Assembly (NCBI GenBank): GCA_905339215.1
Contig: CAJPFN010000108.1
Location: 1-37,369 of the forward strand
From: Rhizobiaceae bacterium
GTDB taxonomy: Bacteria > Pseudomonadota > Alphaproteobacteria > Rhizobiales > Rhizobiaceae
Length of the DNA stretch: 37,369 nucleotides
Direction: 5' to 3'
Within the stretch, counting starts at the first letter, position 1, and each line of letters starts with the position of its first letter. Both the position numbers and the translations under genes were made by a program. The notes beneath the pieces are model-generated. The model was not told the DNA's origin. It ran no database searches and saw nothing but the letters and a program-made list of their open reading frames with translations. Positions 17,768 to 26,664 of this stretch are shown in pieces.

Positions 17768-19077
17768 CCTGCCCTGGCCGCCTTTGCGAACATCTCGCGC
17801 GATGCCATGGGTATGGCGCCGCCACGCGTCGGATCGGCGTAGGTCCCGCCGGCCGAAGCGTAGTCCTTGCCTGAGCGCCGCTCGAGCACGACTCCGATCG
17901 ATTCGACGTTCGGGACGTCGCGCAGAGGGATCTCCGCCAGCCGCGGTTTGCGCGCCAGCGCCTTTTCGATGAAGGGCGCGAGCGCCTCGTGCTTCCGCGC
18001 GAGGCGCTCTTCTTCGCCGTCCTTGAGATCCGGCATGATCTCGCGGGCGAACAGCTCGATCGCCTCGCAGATGTGCTCGTGGCGGTTCATCCCCGACTGC
18101 TGGATGAAGATCATCTGGTCTATTCCGACGTCGGCAAAGGATTTGAGGTGCTCGCGCACGCTTTTCGGGTCGCCGATCGATCCGGCTCCCGGCGTTTCCT
18201 TCATGTCGTCCTTGATGGTCAGGAAGCGCTTCCAGAGATTGGTGATGCCCGGCTTGTGCTCTCCGTAGACCGCGTAGTGCGCAATCGAGTAGCCGAAGAA
18301 GCGGAAGCCATCGAGGCCACGCCGGACCGCTTCGTCGTGGTTCTCATGAACCATCATTCCATTGAGCGTGGCGAAGTTGGCGTTGACCGAATGGCCGATG
18401 GGTACGCACTCGTCGGATTTTATGAGGGCATAGTACTCGTCCCGCCAGGCCTTGGCCTGCGACGCCTCCATGAAACCGAAGACGAGTGCGCCGACCCCGT
18501 GGCGCGCAGCCCGCAGGATGCTCTCGCGGCGCGAGCATGCCATCCAGATCGGCGGATGCGGCTTCTGGATCGGCTTCGGGACGACATTACGGGTTGGCAT
18601 CGAGAAGAACTGTCCCTCGAAACCCGGGTAGGGGCGCATGGCCATCATGTTGGCGGTCTGCTCGACCCCTTCCCGCCACATCGCCGTCTTTTGTTCCGGC
18701 TCGATGCCGAAGCCATGCATCTCGATCAGCGAGCCCGACTCGCCCGTGCCCCACTCGACGCGGCCGTTGGAGACCAGATCCAGCGTGGCGAGGCGTTCGG
18801 CGACGCGGGCCGGATGGTTGTAGCGCGGCGAGGACAGGCAGATCCCGTGGCCGATGCGTACGTTCTTCGTGCGTTGCGATACCGCGCCGAGGAACACCTC
18901 GGGCGCCGAGGAATGGGAGTACTCCTCCAGGAAGTGATGCTCGACCTCCCAGATATGGTCGAAACCCACACGGTCGGCGAGTTCGATCTGGTCGAGTGCG
19001 TCGTTGAAGAGCTTCTGCTCGCTGCCCTCGCTCCAGGGCTGTGGCAGCTGGTGTTCGTAAAAAAGGCCGAGCTTCAT
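17764..19077 (-). CDS. LLM-class flavin-dependent monooxygenase (first gene of the left catabolic run)
   Basis: A 437-residue luciferase-like monooxygenase. EVEHHF is at residues 44-49, then SSAPEVFLGAVSQRTKNVRIGHGI, SNGRVEWGTGESGS, PHPPIWMACSRRES and a long C-terminal extension of about 80 residues after the barrel that is unlike the LLM at 8463. It has a strong ribosome site (GGAGG about 8-12 nt upstream). It heads the minus-strand run and diverges from the IclR-family gene across a 192-bp region that holds the palindromic operator candidate. Relatives include limonene 1,2-monooxygenase-type enzymes, but the substrate cannot be read here. It needs reduced flavin, presumably from the reductase at 11494-12015. 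Confidence 0.88.
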   Translation of the reverse strand: MKLGLFYEHQLPQPWSEGSEQKLFNDALDQIELADRVGFDHIWEVEHHFLEEYSHSSAPEVFLGAVSQRTKNVRIGHGICLSSPRYNHPARVAERLATLDLVSNGRVEWGTGESGSLIEMHGFGIEPEQKTAMWREGVEQTANMMAMRPYPGFEGQFFSMPTRNVVPKPIQKPHPPIWMACSRRESILRAARHGVGALVFGFMEASQAKAWRDEYYALIKSDECVPIGHSVNANFATLNGMMVHENHDEAVRRGLDGFRFFGYSIAHYAVYGEHKPGITNLWKRFLTIKDDMKETPGAGSIGDPKSVREHLKSFADVGIDQMIFIQQSGMNRHEHICEAIELFAREIMPDLKDGEEERLARKHEALAPFIEKALARKPRLAEIPLRDVPNVESIGVVLERRSGKDYASAGGTYADPTRGGAIPMASREMFAKAARAG

Positions 19078-19226
19078 CCTTTCCTCCCTCCCCGCCGGCC
19101 TTTGCCGGTCCGCGTTCGCCGCTATTCGGGGGCAAGCTCCGGCAAATCCTCCCTGCCGGTCTTGACGAAGGACACCTTGTCATGCGCAGTCAGGTGGGAC
19201 CAGAAACATTTATACGTGTGGCCCAG

Positions 19227-19242
19227 TTTCACATCTCTGAAA
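19227..19242. promoter_or_regulatory. candidate operator at the regulator gene (site 1 of 4)
   Basis: TTTCAC-ATCT-CTGAAA, a 6-4-6 palindrome with one mismatch to the TTTCAC-N4-GTGAAA found at three other operon heads. It lies 27 bp before the ATG of the IclR-family gene and 149 bp before the divergent LLM gene. The position suggests autoregulation and possibly control of the left run. On the minus strand the spacing rule seen at the other sites would place weak boxes TGGTCC and CAAGGT at 19202-19174. Confidence 0.6.
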
Positions 19243-19269
19243 TTCGTAGAGCCACGGAAGGAGCCGCCC

Positions 19270-20046
19270 ATGCAGTCGGCGCAGGTCAAGTCAGCGACGC
19301 GTGCGATCGAAATTCTCGAATATTTCATGGAGGTTAGGCAGCCTCGAGCGATGTCGGAGATCGCTCTGGCGCTTGGATACCCGCAATCGAGCACCACGGT
19401 GCTGCTGAAGACGCTGGTGACGCTCGGCTACCTCAACTTCGACCGACGGGAGCGGGTCTACTTTCCGACGCCCAAGGTCACCGCCCTTGGCGATTGGGTG
19501 CCACGCGCGCTGTTCGGATCCAGCCGCGTCCTCGACGCCATGCGCGACGTGCATGCGGCGACGGGCGAGACGGTCTCGATCAACACCAAGAACGACATTT
19601 ACATCCAGTATGTGAAGATCATCCAGTCCGTCCACCCGCTGCGCTTCCACGTCGACGAGGGCACGTTGCGGCCGGTGACGCGCTCCGTGGTCGGCTGGAC
19701 CCTCATGTCGACACTCGCGGACGACAAGATCGACAACCTAGTCCGCCGGGCAAACATTGCCAGCGGAAAGACCGAGCGGGTGACGATCGACCAGATGATG
19801 GACAAGATCCGGCAGATCCGAACGCAGGGTTACGGCTACGCAGAGGACGTTCCCTTCCTCGGCGGCGGCACGATCTGCATGCTGCTGCCGATCAAGATCC
19901 AGAACCAGCCGGCGGTGTTGGGCATGGGCGGCGCCCGCGACAGGATCCGCGAGAACCGCGATCGCTATCTTGCCGTGCTGCAGCGGGCGGTGAGATCGGT
20001 GCGGCAGGTCGATCCTTTCGACCAGCCTATCGATATCGAGTTCTGA
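19270..20046 (+). CDS. IclR-family transcriptional regulator
   Basis: A 258-residue regulator. The N-terminal winged helix-turn-helix spans about residues 5-65 (ATRAIEILEYFME, MSEIALALGYPQSSTTVLLKTLVTLGYL). The C-terminal effector-binding IclR domain spans about 80-250, with GETVSINTKND, SVVGWTLMS and a GGGTICMLLPI strand. The ATG at 19270 has GGAAGGAG 6-8 nt upstream. It stands alone on the plus strand between two minus-strand catabolic runs. The family controls aromatic and alicyclic catabolism genes, often as activators that respond to a pathway compound. Four similar palindromes at the heads of the surrounding units are its likely targets. Confidence 0.92.
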   Translation: MQSAQVKSATRAIEILEYFMEVRQPRAMSEIALALGYPQSSTTVLLKTLVTLGYLNFDRRERVYFPTPKVTALGDWVPRALFGSSRVLDAMRDVHAATGETVSINTKNDIYIQYVKIIQSVHPLRFHVDEGTLRPVTRSVVGWTLMSTLADDKIDNLVRRANIASGKTERVTIDQMMDKIRQIRTQGYGYAEDVPFLGGGTICMLLPIKIQNQPAVLGMGGARDRIRENRDRYLAVLQRAVRSVRQVDPFDQPIDIEF

Positions 20047-20052
20047 AGAATT

Positions 20053-21033
20053 CTAGCCGCGCGCTTCCGCGGTCTTGGCCCCTGGCGCCGCCGCGGTGCC
20101 GTGGCGTGCGGAACGGCGCGCAAGGTATCGCTTGAACGCCGCCAACTCGCCGACGAAGCCGCGGCGGAAGAAGACGATCACCACCAGGAAGATCACGCCC
20201 TGGGAAACGAGCGCCCACTCGCCGAATCCCGCGAGGTAGTCGTTGAGCAGGATGATGATCGCCGCGCCGAACACCGGACCCGTGAGGGTACCGAGGCCAC
20301 CGAGCAGCGTCATCAGGATGACCTCGCCCGAGATCGGCCACGACGCGTCGGTCAGCGTCGCGAACTGGTAGACGGTCGCCTTCATGCCGCCGGCGATGCC
20401 CGCCATCGCGGCCGAAATGATGAAGGCCACGAGCTTGATCTTTTCCGGGTCGAGGCCGAGGGATTCGACGCGCGGCTGGTTGTCGCGCACTGCCTTCAAC
20501 ACCTCGCCGTAGGGCGAGTGGACGACGCGGTAGTAGACGAAGACGCATAGCGCCGTGATCGCCAGGACCACGTAGTAGAAGGTCAGGTTCGAAGTGATGT
20601 CGACGACGCCGAACAGGGCGTTGCGCGGAATCGCCTGCATTCCGTCCTCGCCGCCGGTGAAGGGCGCCTGGAGGAAGACGAAGTAGATGAACTGGGAGAA
20701 GGCCAGCGTGATCATGGCGAACTGGATGCCTTGGCGCTTCATGGTCAGGAAACCGATCAGCGCGCCGAGCACGCCGGCCGCGGCGCCACCCGCGAGGACT
20801 GCCAGTTCGGTCGAAAGCGACGTCGTTTTCAGCAGATAGCCGGTGACGTAGGCGGCACCGCCGAAGAACATCGCATGGCCGAAGCAGAGCAGCCCGGTGT
20901 AGCCGAGCAGCAGGTTGAACGAGCAGGCGAAGACGACGAAGCACATGATCGTCATCAGCGTCACGGAGTAGAAGTAGAAGGGGGCTGCGAGGGCGGCAGC
21001 GGCGATGATCGCCAGGAGTAGAAGGCGCGGCAT
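20053..21033 (-). CDS. livM: branched-chain-type ABC permease LivM
   Basis: A 326-residue inner-membrane permease of the LivM type with about 8-10 helices. Recognisable stretches are the NLLLGYTGLLCFGHAMFFGGAAY motif, typical of LivM, and the cytoplasmic coupling loop SPYGEVLKAVRDNQPRVESLGLD. Its ATG overlaps the livH stop (TGATG). The C-terminal 25 residues are basic and Ala/Gly-rich. It is the last gene of the right transport/beta-oxidation operon, with its stop 7 bp from the convergent regulator's stop and no obvious terminator between. Confidence 0.92.
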   Translation of the reverse strand: MPRLLLLAIIAAAALAAPFYFYSVTLMTIMCFVVFACSFNLLLGYTGLLCFGHAMFFGGAAYVTGYLLKTTSLSTELAVLAGGAAAGVLGALIGFLTMKRQGIQFAMITLAFSQFIYFVFLQAPFTGGEDGMQAIPRNALFGVVDITSNLTFYYVVLAITALCVFVYYRVVHSPYGEVLKAVRDNQPRVESLGLDPEKIKLVAFIISAAMAGIAGGMKATVYQFATLTDASWPISGEVILMTLLGGLGTLTGPVFGAAIIILLNDYLAGFGEWALVSQGVIFLVVIVFFRRGFVGELAAFKRYLARRSARHGTAAAPGAKTAEARG

Positions 21034-21923
21034 CACACGGACTCCTTGCTGGCGAAGAGACCCGCCGGGCGCAGGTAAAGCGAGACGATCATGAACAGGA
21101 AGATCACGACGCTGGCCGCTTCCGGATAGAAGACCTTGGTCAGCCCCTCGACGACACCCAGCATGTATCCGGTCACGGCCGCACCGACGATCGATCCCAT
21201 GCCGCCGATGACCACGACCGCAAAGACGACGATCATCAGGCTCGAGCCCATCGACGGTGAGACCTGGTAGATCGGGGCGGCAAGCACGCCGGAAAGCGCC
21301 GCCAGGCCGACGCCGAAGCCGTAGGTCAGCGTCATCATCTTCGGGACGTTGATGCCGAAAGCCTCGACGATCTGAGGCTTCTCGTTGGCGGCGCGCAGGT
21401 AGGCGCCGAGTTTGGTATGCTCGATGAGCATCCACGTGGCGACGCAGGTGACGATCGAGAAGACGACGACCCAAAGCCGGTAGTAGGGCAGGAACATGAA
21501 GCCGAGGTTGATGCCTCCCGGGATCGGATTGTCGTAGGGCAGGCCGGTCGAACCGTACTGGTAGCGGACCAGGCCCTCGACGATCAGGGCGACGGCATAG
21601 GTGGCCAGGAGCCCGTAGAGATGGTCGAGATTCTGCAGGGGGCGCAGGAGGAACCGCTCCATCACCATGCCGAAGACGGCGACCACGAGCGGCGCGATGA
21701 CGAGCGACGGCCAGTAGCCGAGGCCGAGGAAGTTGAGCAGCAGCCAGGCGACGAAGGCGCCGAGCATGTACTGCGCGCCATGCGTGAAGTTCACGACGTT
21801 CATCAGGCCGAAGATGATCGCCAGTCCCATCGACAGCATCGCATAGAACGATCCGTTGATGAGGCCGAGCAGCACCTGGCCGAAGAGGAGTTGGGAGGTG
21901 ATTCCTTCGAACATCGCAGTCAC
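21033..21923 (-). CDS. livH: branched-chain-type ABC permease LivH
   Basis: A 296-residue LivH permease. The N-terminal segment LLGLINGSFYAMLSMGLAIIFGLMNVVNFTHGAQYMLGA is the family signature, followed by the AANEKPQIVEAFGINVPKM coupling loop and VIGGMGSIVGAAV near the C-terminus. Its ATG overlaps the livF stop by 4 nt. With LivM it should form the transmembrane channel of the importer. Confidence 0.93.
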   Translation of the reverse strand: MTAMFEGITSQLLFGQVLLGLINGSFYAMLSMGLAIIFGLMNVVNFTHGAQYMLGAFVAWLLLNFLGLGYWPSLVIAPLVVAVFGMVMERFLLRPLQNLDHLYGLLATYAVALIVEGLVRYQYGSTGLPYDNPIPGGINLGFMFLPYYRLWVVVFSIVTCVATWMLIEHTKLGAYLRAANEKPQIVEAFGINVPKMMTLTYGFGVGLAALSGVLAAPIYQVSPSMGSSLMIVVFAVVVIGGMGSIVGAAVTGYMLGVVEGLTKVFYPEAASVVIFLFMIVSLYLRPAGLFASKESV

Positions 21924-22660
21924 ACCCCGAGATAGGTCTTGACGCGGCCCATGTCGGCCGCGAGCTCGTCATTGGTGAGGATGTCGACCACCGCGCCGTT
22001 TTCGACGACGACGTGCCGGTCGGCGACCTGGCGGGCGAAACGCAGGTTCTGTTCGACCAGAACGATGGTAAAGCCCTGTGCCTTTAGCCGCTTGATGATT
22101 TCGCCGATCTCCTTGACGACCACGGGCGCAAGGCCCTCGCTCGGTTCGTCGAGGAGAAGCAGGCGCGAGCCTGTCCGGAGGATGCGCGCTATGGCCAGCA
22201 TCTGCTGTTCGCCGCCGGAAAGCTTCGTTCCCTGGCTGCCGCCACGCGCTCTCAGGTTGGGAAAGGTCTCGTAGAGCGCCTCGTCCGAAAGCCCGCCCTC
22301 GCGCAGGACCGGCGGCAGGAAGAGGTTCTCGCGCACCGATAGCGAGGAAAAGATCGCGCGTTCCTCCGGGCAGTAGCCGATGCCGAGCCGCGCGATCTCG
22401 TAGGTTCGCTTGCCGACGAGTTCGCGGCCGGAGAATACGATCGAGCCGGCACGCTTGCGCACGATGCCCATGATCGAGCGCAGCGTCGTCGTCTTGCCGG
22501 CGCCATTGCGGCCGATCAGCGTGAGAAGTTCGCCCTCACGCACGTCGAAGGTCATGCCGTGCAGTACCTTCGATTCGGCATACCAGGAGTTCAGGTCCTG
22601 AATGCTGAGCATCGCCGGCGCGGCCGTGGGCGCAGTCTTCGAGATCGCGAGACTACTCAT
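21920..22660 (-). CDS. livF: branched-chain-type ABC ATPase LivF
   Basis: A 246-residue ATP-binding subunit. Walker A is GRNGAGKT, the signature LSGGEQQML, and Walker B LLLLDEPSEGLAP, the last being the LivF form. YCPEERAIFSSLSVRENL is the LivF Q-loop region. A roughly 16-residue Ala/Thr-rich N-terminal extension precedes the domain; a later Met (AMLSIQDL) could be the true start. It overlaps livG by 8 nt. Confidence 0.93.
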   Translation of the reverse strand: MSSLAISKTAPTAAPAMLSIQDLNSWYAESKVLHGMTFDVREGELLTLIGRNGAGKTTTLRSIMGIVRKRAGSIVFSGRELVGKRTYEIARLGIGYCPEERAIFSSLSVRENLFLPPVLREGGLSDEALYETFPNLRARGGSQGTKLSGGEQQMLAIARILRTGSRLLLLDEPSEGLAPVVVKEIGEIIKRLKAQGFTIVLVEQNLRFARQVADRHVVVENGAVVDILTNDELAADMGRVKTYLGV

Positions 22661-23450
22661 CGACGCCTCCCATGTAGGCGGTCACGACCGCGGGATCGTT
22701 CGAGACCTCGGCATAGTTGCCCTCGGCCAGCACCTGGCCGTATTGCAGGACGGTGATCTTGTCGCAGAGCGTCGAGACGACGGAGAGATTGTGCTCGACA
22801 AGCAGCACCGTTCGGCCGACGGCGGCGTTCCGGATCAGGTCGGTGATCGGTTCGACGTCCTCGTGGCCCATGCCTGCGGTCGGTTCGTCGAGCAGCATGA
22901 CACGGGGTTCGAGCGCGAGCGTCGTGGCGATCTCGAGCGCTCGCTTCTTGCCGTAGGAGAGTTCGGCCGCAGGCGTGTCGCGGCTTCCGGCGAGCCCGAC
23001 CTGCTCCAGGAGTTCGTCGGCTCTGGCGTTCAGCGGCGCCACCGCCCGCAGCGACCGCCAGAAATGGTAGGCGGTCCCGAAGGAAGACTGCAGCGCCACA
23101 CGCACGTTCTCTCGTGCCGTGAGATTCGGGAACGTCGCCGAGATCTGGAACGACCGCACCAGCCCGCGGCGCGCCACTTCCGATGTGCGCAGCGACGAGA
23201 TGTCCTCGCCGTCGAAAAGGATGCGGCCTTCGGTGGGGACAAGCGTCTTGGTCAAGAGGTTGAAGCACGTGGTCTTGCCGGCGCCGTTTGGTCCGATCAG
23301 CGCATGGATGGAGCCGCGCCGTACCGCCAGGTTCACGCCCTTGACGGCGGCGAATCCGCCGAAGACCTTGGTCAGGCCCCGAGCCTCCAGGACGTTGTCG
23401 GCTCCTGCCGCGACGTTGTCCCGCGGCAGGACCGCAGCGGAAGCGTTCAT
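22653..23450 (-). CDS. livG: branched-chain-type ABC ATPase LivG
   Basis: A 265-residue ATP-binding subunit with Walker A GPNGAGKT, a LivG-type LSYGKKRALEIA signature (Tyr replacing the usual Gly-Gly of LSGGQ, normal for LivG), and Walker B VMLLDEPTAGMG. An extension of about 20 residues precedes the VLEARGLTKVFGGFAAV start of the domain. It follows the acyl-CoA dehydrogenase gene by 40 bp, so uptake and beta-oxidation genes appear to share a transcript. Confidence 0.93.
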   Translation of the reverse strand: MNASAAVLPRDNVAAGADNVLEARGLTKVFGGFAAVKGVNLAVRRGSIHALIGPNGAGKTTCFNLLTKTLVPTEGRILFDGEDISSLRTSEVARRGLVRSFQISATFPNLTARENVRVALQSSFGTAYHFWRSLRAVAPLNARADELLEQVGLAGSRDTPAAELSYGKKRALEIATTLALEPRVMLLDEPTAGMGHEDVEPITDLIRNAAVGRTVLLVEHNLSVVSTLCDKITVLQYGQVLAEGNYAEVSNDPAVVTAYMGGVDE

Positions 23451-23490
23451 ATCTCCTCCCCAGCGCCGGCATCGTCGACCGGCGGCTTTA

Positions 23491-24648
23491 TCAGCCCGGC
23501 AGACCGAGCACGGCCTTGGACAGTATGTTCTTCTGAATTTCGTTCGACCCGCCGAAGATCGCCGGCGCGCGCGAATCGAGGAACAGGTTCATCGCGTCGA
23601 CCTGGTCGTTGCCCGCTTCGATGTCGTCGAAGTAGCGGGCATCCTCGCCTGCCAGCGCAATCGTCTCCTCGGTGATGCGCTGGTACAGCTCCGTCGTGAA
23701 GATCTTGAGGATCGACACGTCCGCGCCCAGTTCGCCGCCGTCGCGCAGCACCTTGGCGAAACGTTCGAACGCCGAGCCGAGGTCGTAGAGATCGAGGCGA
23801 TGCTTCGCATAACGCGACAGGAACGCCGGATCCTCGAAGGCGCCGCGGGCGCGCGCCAGTTTCTCCAGCCGTTCGATCGCGATCTCCGGCCGGGTGGGCG
23901 CACCGAGGAAGATGCGTTCGTGGCCGAGCACCGATTTCGCCACGTTCCAGCCCTGGTCGATCTCGCCGACGACGTTCTCGACCGGCACGCGGACATTGTC
24001 GAAAAAGACCTCGCAGAAATCCGTCTCGCCGCGAAGATTGGCGATCGGCCTGACCTTCACGCCGGGAGTCGTCATGTCGATCAGCAGGACCGTGATGCCC
24101 TTCTGGCGAACCTTCTCGTCACGGCTGGTGCGTACCAGCGCGAAAATCCAGTTGGCGCAGTGCGCCAGCGTGGTCCAGATCTTCTGACCGTTGACGACGA
24201 AATGATCGCCGTCGCGCACGGCCGCGGTCCTCAGGCTCGCGAGGTCGGAGCCGGAATTCGGTTCGGAATAGCCCTGGCACCAGACATGTTCGCCCGAGAG
24301 GATCTTGGGCAGGTAGGTGGCCTTCTGAACCTCCGTACCGTGTTCGATCAGCAGGGGGCCGATCAGGCCGATGCCGTGGTCGGGAATGCGCGGGCAGCCG
24401 AGCCGGCCCCATTCCTCGACGTAGATCATGTGCTTGGCCGGATTGACCCCCATGCCGCCGTACTTCACGGGCCAGACCGGCGACAGCCAGCCTTCCTCCG
24501 CCAGGGCATGGTACCACACCGCCACCTCGTCGAAGAGCGGGCGCTGCTTGCGCATGAAACGCAGTTCCGTCGGCAGCCGTCGCTCCACCAGGTCGCGAAA
24601 GGCTGCGCGGAAGTCCTCGTCGGACAGTGCGTTCCAGTCCGTCGCCAT
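23491..24648 (-). CDS. acyl-CoA dehydrogenase (probable alpha-type subunit)
   Basis: A 385-residue acyl-CoA dehydrogenase with the full motif set: GYSEPNSGSDLASLRT (FAD/substrate loop), VNGQKIWTTLAHCANWIF, and FGGSNEIQKNILSKAVLGLPG at the C-terminus. The canonical catalytic Glu of that last motif (YEGT) is Gly here, while a Glu is present in the GHERI segment where isovaleryl-CoA dehydrogenase has its base. The ATG overlaps the crotonase stop (TGATG); the longer open frame to 25152 is out-of-register sequence. It forms a pair with the dissimilar dehydrogenase at 25445-26578, as in the heterotetrameric FadE/ChsE enzymes of steroid side-chain degradation. Confidence 0.9.
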   Translation of the reverse strand: MATDWNALSDEDFRAAFRDLVERRLPTELRFMRKQRPLFDEVAVWYHALAEEGWLSPVWPVKYGGMGVNPAKHMIYVEEWGRLGCPRIPDHGIGLIGPLLIEHGTEVQKATYLPKILSGEHVWCQGYSEPNSGSDLASLRTAAVRDGDHFVVNGQKIWTTLAHCANWIFALVRTSRDEKVRQKGITVLLIDMTTPGVKVRPIANLRGETDFCEVFFDNVRVPVENVVGEIDQGWNVAKSVLGHERIFLGAPTRPEIAIERLEKLARARGAFEDPAFLSRYAKHRLDLYDLGSAFERFAKVLRDGGELGADVSILKIFTTELYQRITEETIALAGEDARYFDDIEAGNDQVDAMNLFLDSRAPAIFGGSNEIQKNILSKAVLGLPG

Positions 24649-25424
24649 CACAGCACGTCCTTGAAGACGGCAGGCCGCTTTTCGATGAAGGCGCGCATGG
24701 CCTCTTTCGAATCCTCGTGCCGGGTCATTTCGACGGTCAGATTCTGCTCGAAGCGATATCCGTCGCGCAGCGGCATGTGTTCGACGGTATTGATAGCCCT
24801 CTTGGCGAGGGAGAGCGCCTTTGGGCTCTTCGAGGCGATGGTCCGGGCCATCGACATCGCTTCCTCCATCAACTGCTCCAGCGGCACGCAGGCCTCGATA
24901 AGGCCGCGTCGGTAGAGTTCGGCGGCCGGAACGCGGTAGCCAGTCAGGATCATGCGCCGCGCCAGCGATTTGGGGAAGAAGGACATTGCGTGGCGCGCAC
25001 CGCCCATCAGCCCGATGTCGATTTCCGGCAGGCCGAACACGGCATTCTCCGACGCAAGCACGATGTCGGCTGCGATGACCGGGCCCAGGCCGGCGCCGAG
25101 CGCCGGTCCGTTGACGGCGGTGATGACGGCCTTGTTGCACTCCATGATGCAATTCGACACCTCGCGCGTGCGCCGCAGGTGGCGGTATGTCTCCCCCTTG
25201 ATGTCGGCAATCGACTGGCGGTTCTTGATGTCCGCGCCAGCCGAAAAGACCTTGCCGCGGCCGGTGACGACGATGCAGCGCACCTCCGGCGTGTCGTTGA
25301 GTTCGTCGAAGACCTCGATCAACTCCTCGGCGAAGTCCTTGGAATAGGCGTTGACCGGGGGGTTATCCAGCGTGACGACGGCGATCTTGTCGGCCACTTC
25401 GACCTTGATGAGATTGTTTCGCAA
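24648..25424 (-). CDS. enoyl-CoA hydratase/isomerase-family protein (crotonase)
   Basis: A 258-residue crotonase-fold enzyme: VVTLDNPPVNAYS at the N-terminus, oxyanion-hole segments FSAGADIKN and VNGPALGAGLG, and FGLPEIDIGLMGG. Of the two glutamates of classical enoyl-CoA hydratase, the first position (GGGCE) reads GAGLG, so Gly114, and the second (PE) is kept as Glu134. That points to an isomerase, dehydratase or C-C hydrolase rather than a standard hydratase. The only suitable start is TTG at 25424, with GGGGAGG about 5 nt upstream. It sits between two dehydrogenase genes of one operon. Confidence 0.87.
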   Translation of the reverse strand: MRNNLIKVEVADKIAVVTLDNPPVNAYSKDFAEELIEVFDELNDTPEVRCIVVTGRGKVFSAGADIKNRQSIADIKGETYRHLRRTREVSNCIMECNKAVITAVNGPALGAGLGPVIAADIVLASENAVFGLPEIDIGLMGGARHAMSFFPKSLARRMILTGYRVPAAELYRRGLIEACVPLEQLMEEAMSMARTIASKSPKALSLAKRAINTVEHMPLRDGYRFEQNLTVEMTRHEDSKEAMRAFIEKRPAVFKDVL

Positions 25425-25444
25425 GAAATCCTCCCCGGCAGCGT

Positions 25445-26578
25445 TCAGGCCGCACGTTCCAGTTCGACGAATTCGAGGCGCAGCGCCTCGGGCTGGCCGA
25501 GCGTCGCGCTGAGCGCGACCGCCCGCTTGAGATAGAGGCCGATGTCGTGCTCGTCGGTGAAGCCCATCGCGCCGTGCAGGTGGACGGCGCGCCGGCAGAT
25601 CGAGGTGGCGGCGTCCCCGGCCCGGGCCTTGGCGGCGAGCACCGCCATGCGTGCCGCGCGCCGGTCGTTGCCCGATTGCCGCAATACCGCATTGACCACC
25701 GCGGCGCAGGCGAACTCGGCATCGCTCCACATGTCGACGAGACGATGCTGAACGGCCTGGAAGCTCGCGATCGGCTTGCCGAACTGCACGCGGTCCTTGG
25801 TATAGGCGATGGTCATTTCCACCGCCTTGCTGGCGATGCCGGCGAGTTCCGCCGCGAGGGCGATCCGTGCGTGGAGGACGGCGTTGTCGACGAGTGCGTC
25901 GACGCTCTCGGCCTGCGCGAGGACCCGCTCCCGCGGAACCCGCACCCGGTCGAAGCGGAGCGAACCGATCATGGCGCCGTCGACCCCTGCCCGTTCCTCC
26001 AACGCAAGTCCCGGCGACGCCGCGGGAACCGATAGCAATGCTGCACCCCCACGGGTGGGCGCGACGACCAGGAAGTCCGTCGCGGCGGCGGCCGCGTCGA
26101 CGAATTGCAGTTCGCCGTCCAGAGCGACACCGGCCGGATCTTCCGACCCCGCCAGCGGGCGGCCGGCCGAGTGCCTCGGGGGTTGGCGCCAAGCGGGAGA
26201 AACACCGAGCGAGCCGCCGGCAAGTCCCGACGCCAGACGATCACGCTCGGACGAAGGGGGGGCTTCGCGCAGGAGCACGGAGGCGAACACCGCCGAAGCC
26301 GCGATCGGCTCGGCGATCAGCGCCCTCCCGAGCGCTTCGCTGAGGACGGCCTGCTCGGCAAGTCCGAGACCGCTGCCGCCGAGGTCTTCGGGAAGCAGGA
26401 GGCCGGTCCAGCCAGCTTCGGCCATGGCCGACCAGAGGGCAGGATCGATGTCGCCTCTGCGCGAGCGCTTGGCGCGAAGGGAGGCCGGGCCCGGAAAACG
26501 CGCCGAGAGCGCCTCGACGCTGTCGCGCAGCATCGCAAGTGTGCCGTCGGGATCGTCGAAAAAGGCGCGCGGCATCAT
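25445..26578 (-). CDS. acyl-CoA dehydrogenase-like protein (probable beta-type subunit)
   Basis: A 377-residue divergent acyl-CoA dehydrogenase. It keeps GWTGLLLPEDLGGSGLGL, the TKDRVQFGKPIASFQAVQH segment (Arg and Gln contacts to FAD) and LHGAMGFTDEHDIGLYLKRA. The middle beta-domain is degenerate, and no Glu is seen at either known base position (helix G reads VLHARI). This is the usual look of the second subunit in alpha2-beta2 dehydrogenases. It is the first gene of the operon that continues through the crotonase, the second dehydrogenase and livGFHM. A candidate operator and promoter lie just upstream. Confidence 0.87.
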   Translation of the reverse strand: MMPRAFFDDPDGTLAMLRDSVEALSARFPGPASLRAKRSRRGDIDPALWSAMAEAGWTGLLLPEDLGGSGLGLAEQAVLSEALGRALIAEPIAASAVFASVLLREAPPSSERDRLASGLAGGSLGVSPAWRQPPRHSAGRPLAGSEDPAGVALDGELQFVDAAAAATDFLVVAPTRGGAALLSVPAASPGLALEERAGVDGAMIGSLRFDRVRVPRERVLAQAESVDALVDNAVLHARIALAAELAGIASKAVEMTIAYTKDRVQFGKPIASFQAVQHRLVDMWSDAEFACAAVVNAVLRQSGNDRRAARMAVLAAKARAGDAATSICRRAVHLHGAMGFTDEHDIGLYLKRAVALSATLGQPEALRLEFVELERAA

Positions 26579-26611
26579 TCCTCCCAGATTGCGGCCGGTA
26601 GCTTTCCGAAA

Positions 26612-26640
26612 GCCTTAGGCCCAGCGTGCCGTCGTGGCAA
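26612..26640 (-). promoter_or_regulatory. candidate promoter of the dehydrogenase-liv operon
   Basis: TTGCCA (26640-26635) and TAAGGC (26617-26612) with a 17-nt spacer, ending 33 bp before the gene at 26578. The -35 box starts 24 nt downstream of the palindrome at 26665-26680, the same geometry as at the two other right-hand operons. Confidence 0.45.
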
Positions 26641-26664
26641 TCAATCCAGGCTTGTGCAGGTTAG

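Noticed and set aside
17989-19269. Long plus-strand open frame running into the IclR-family gene
   Set aside because: It is antisense to the LLM monooxygenase gene; the regulator begins at 19270 with a good ribosome site.
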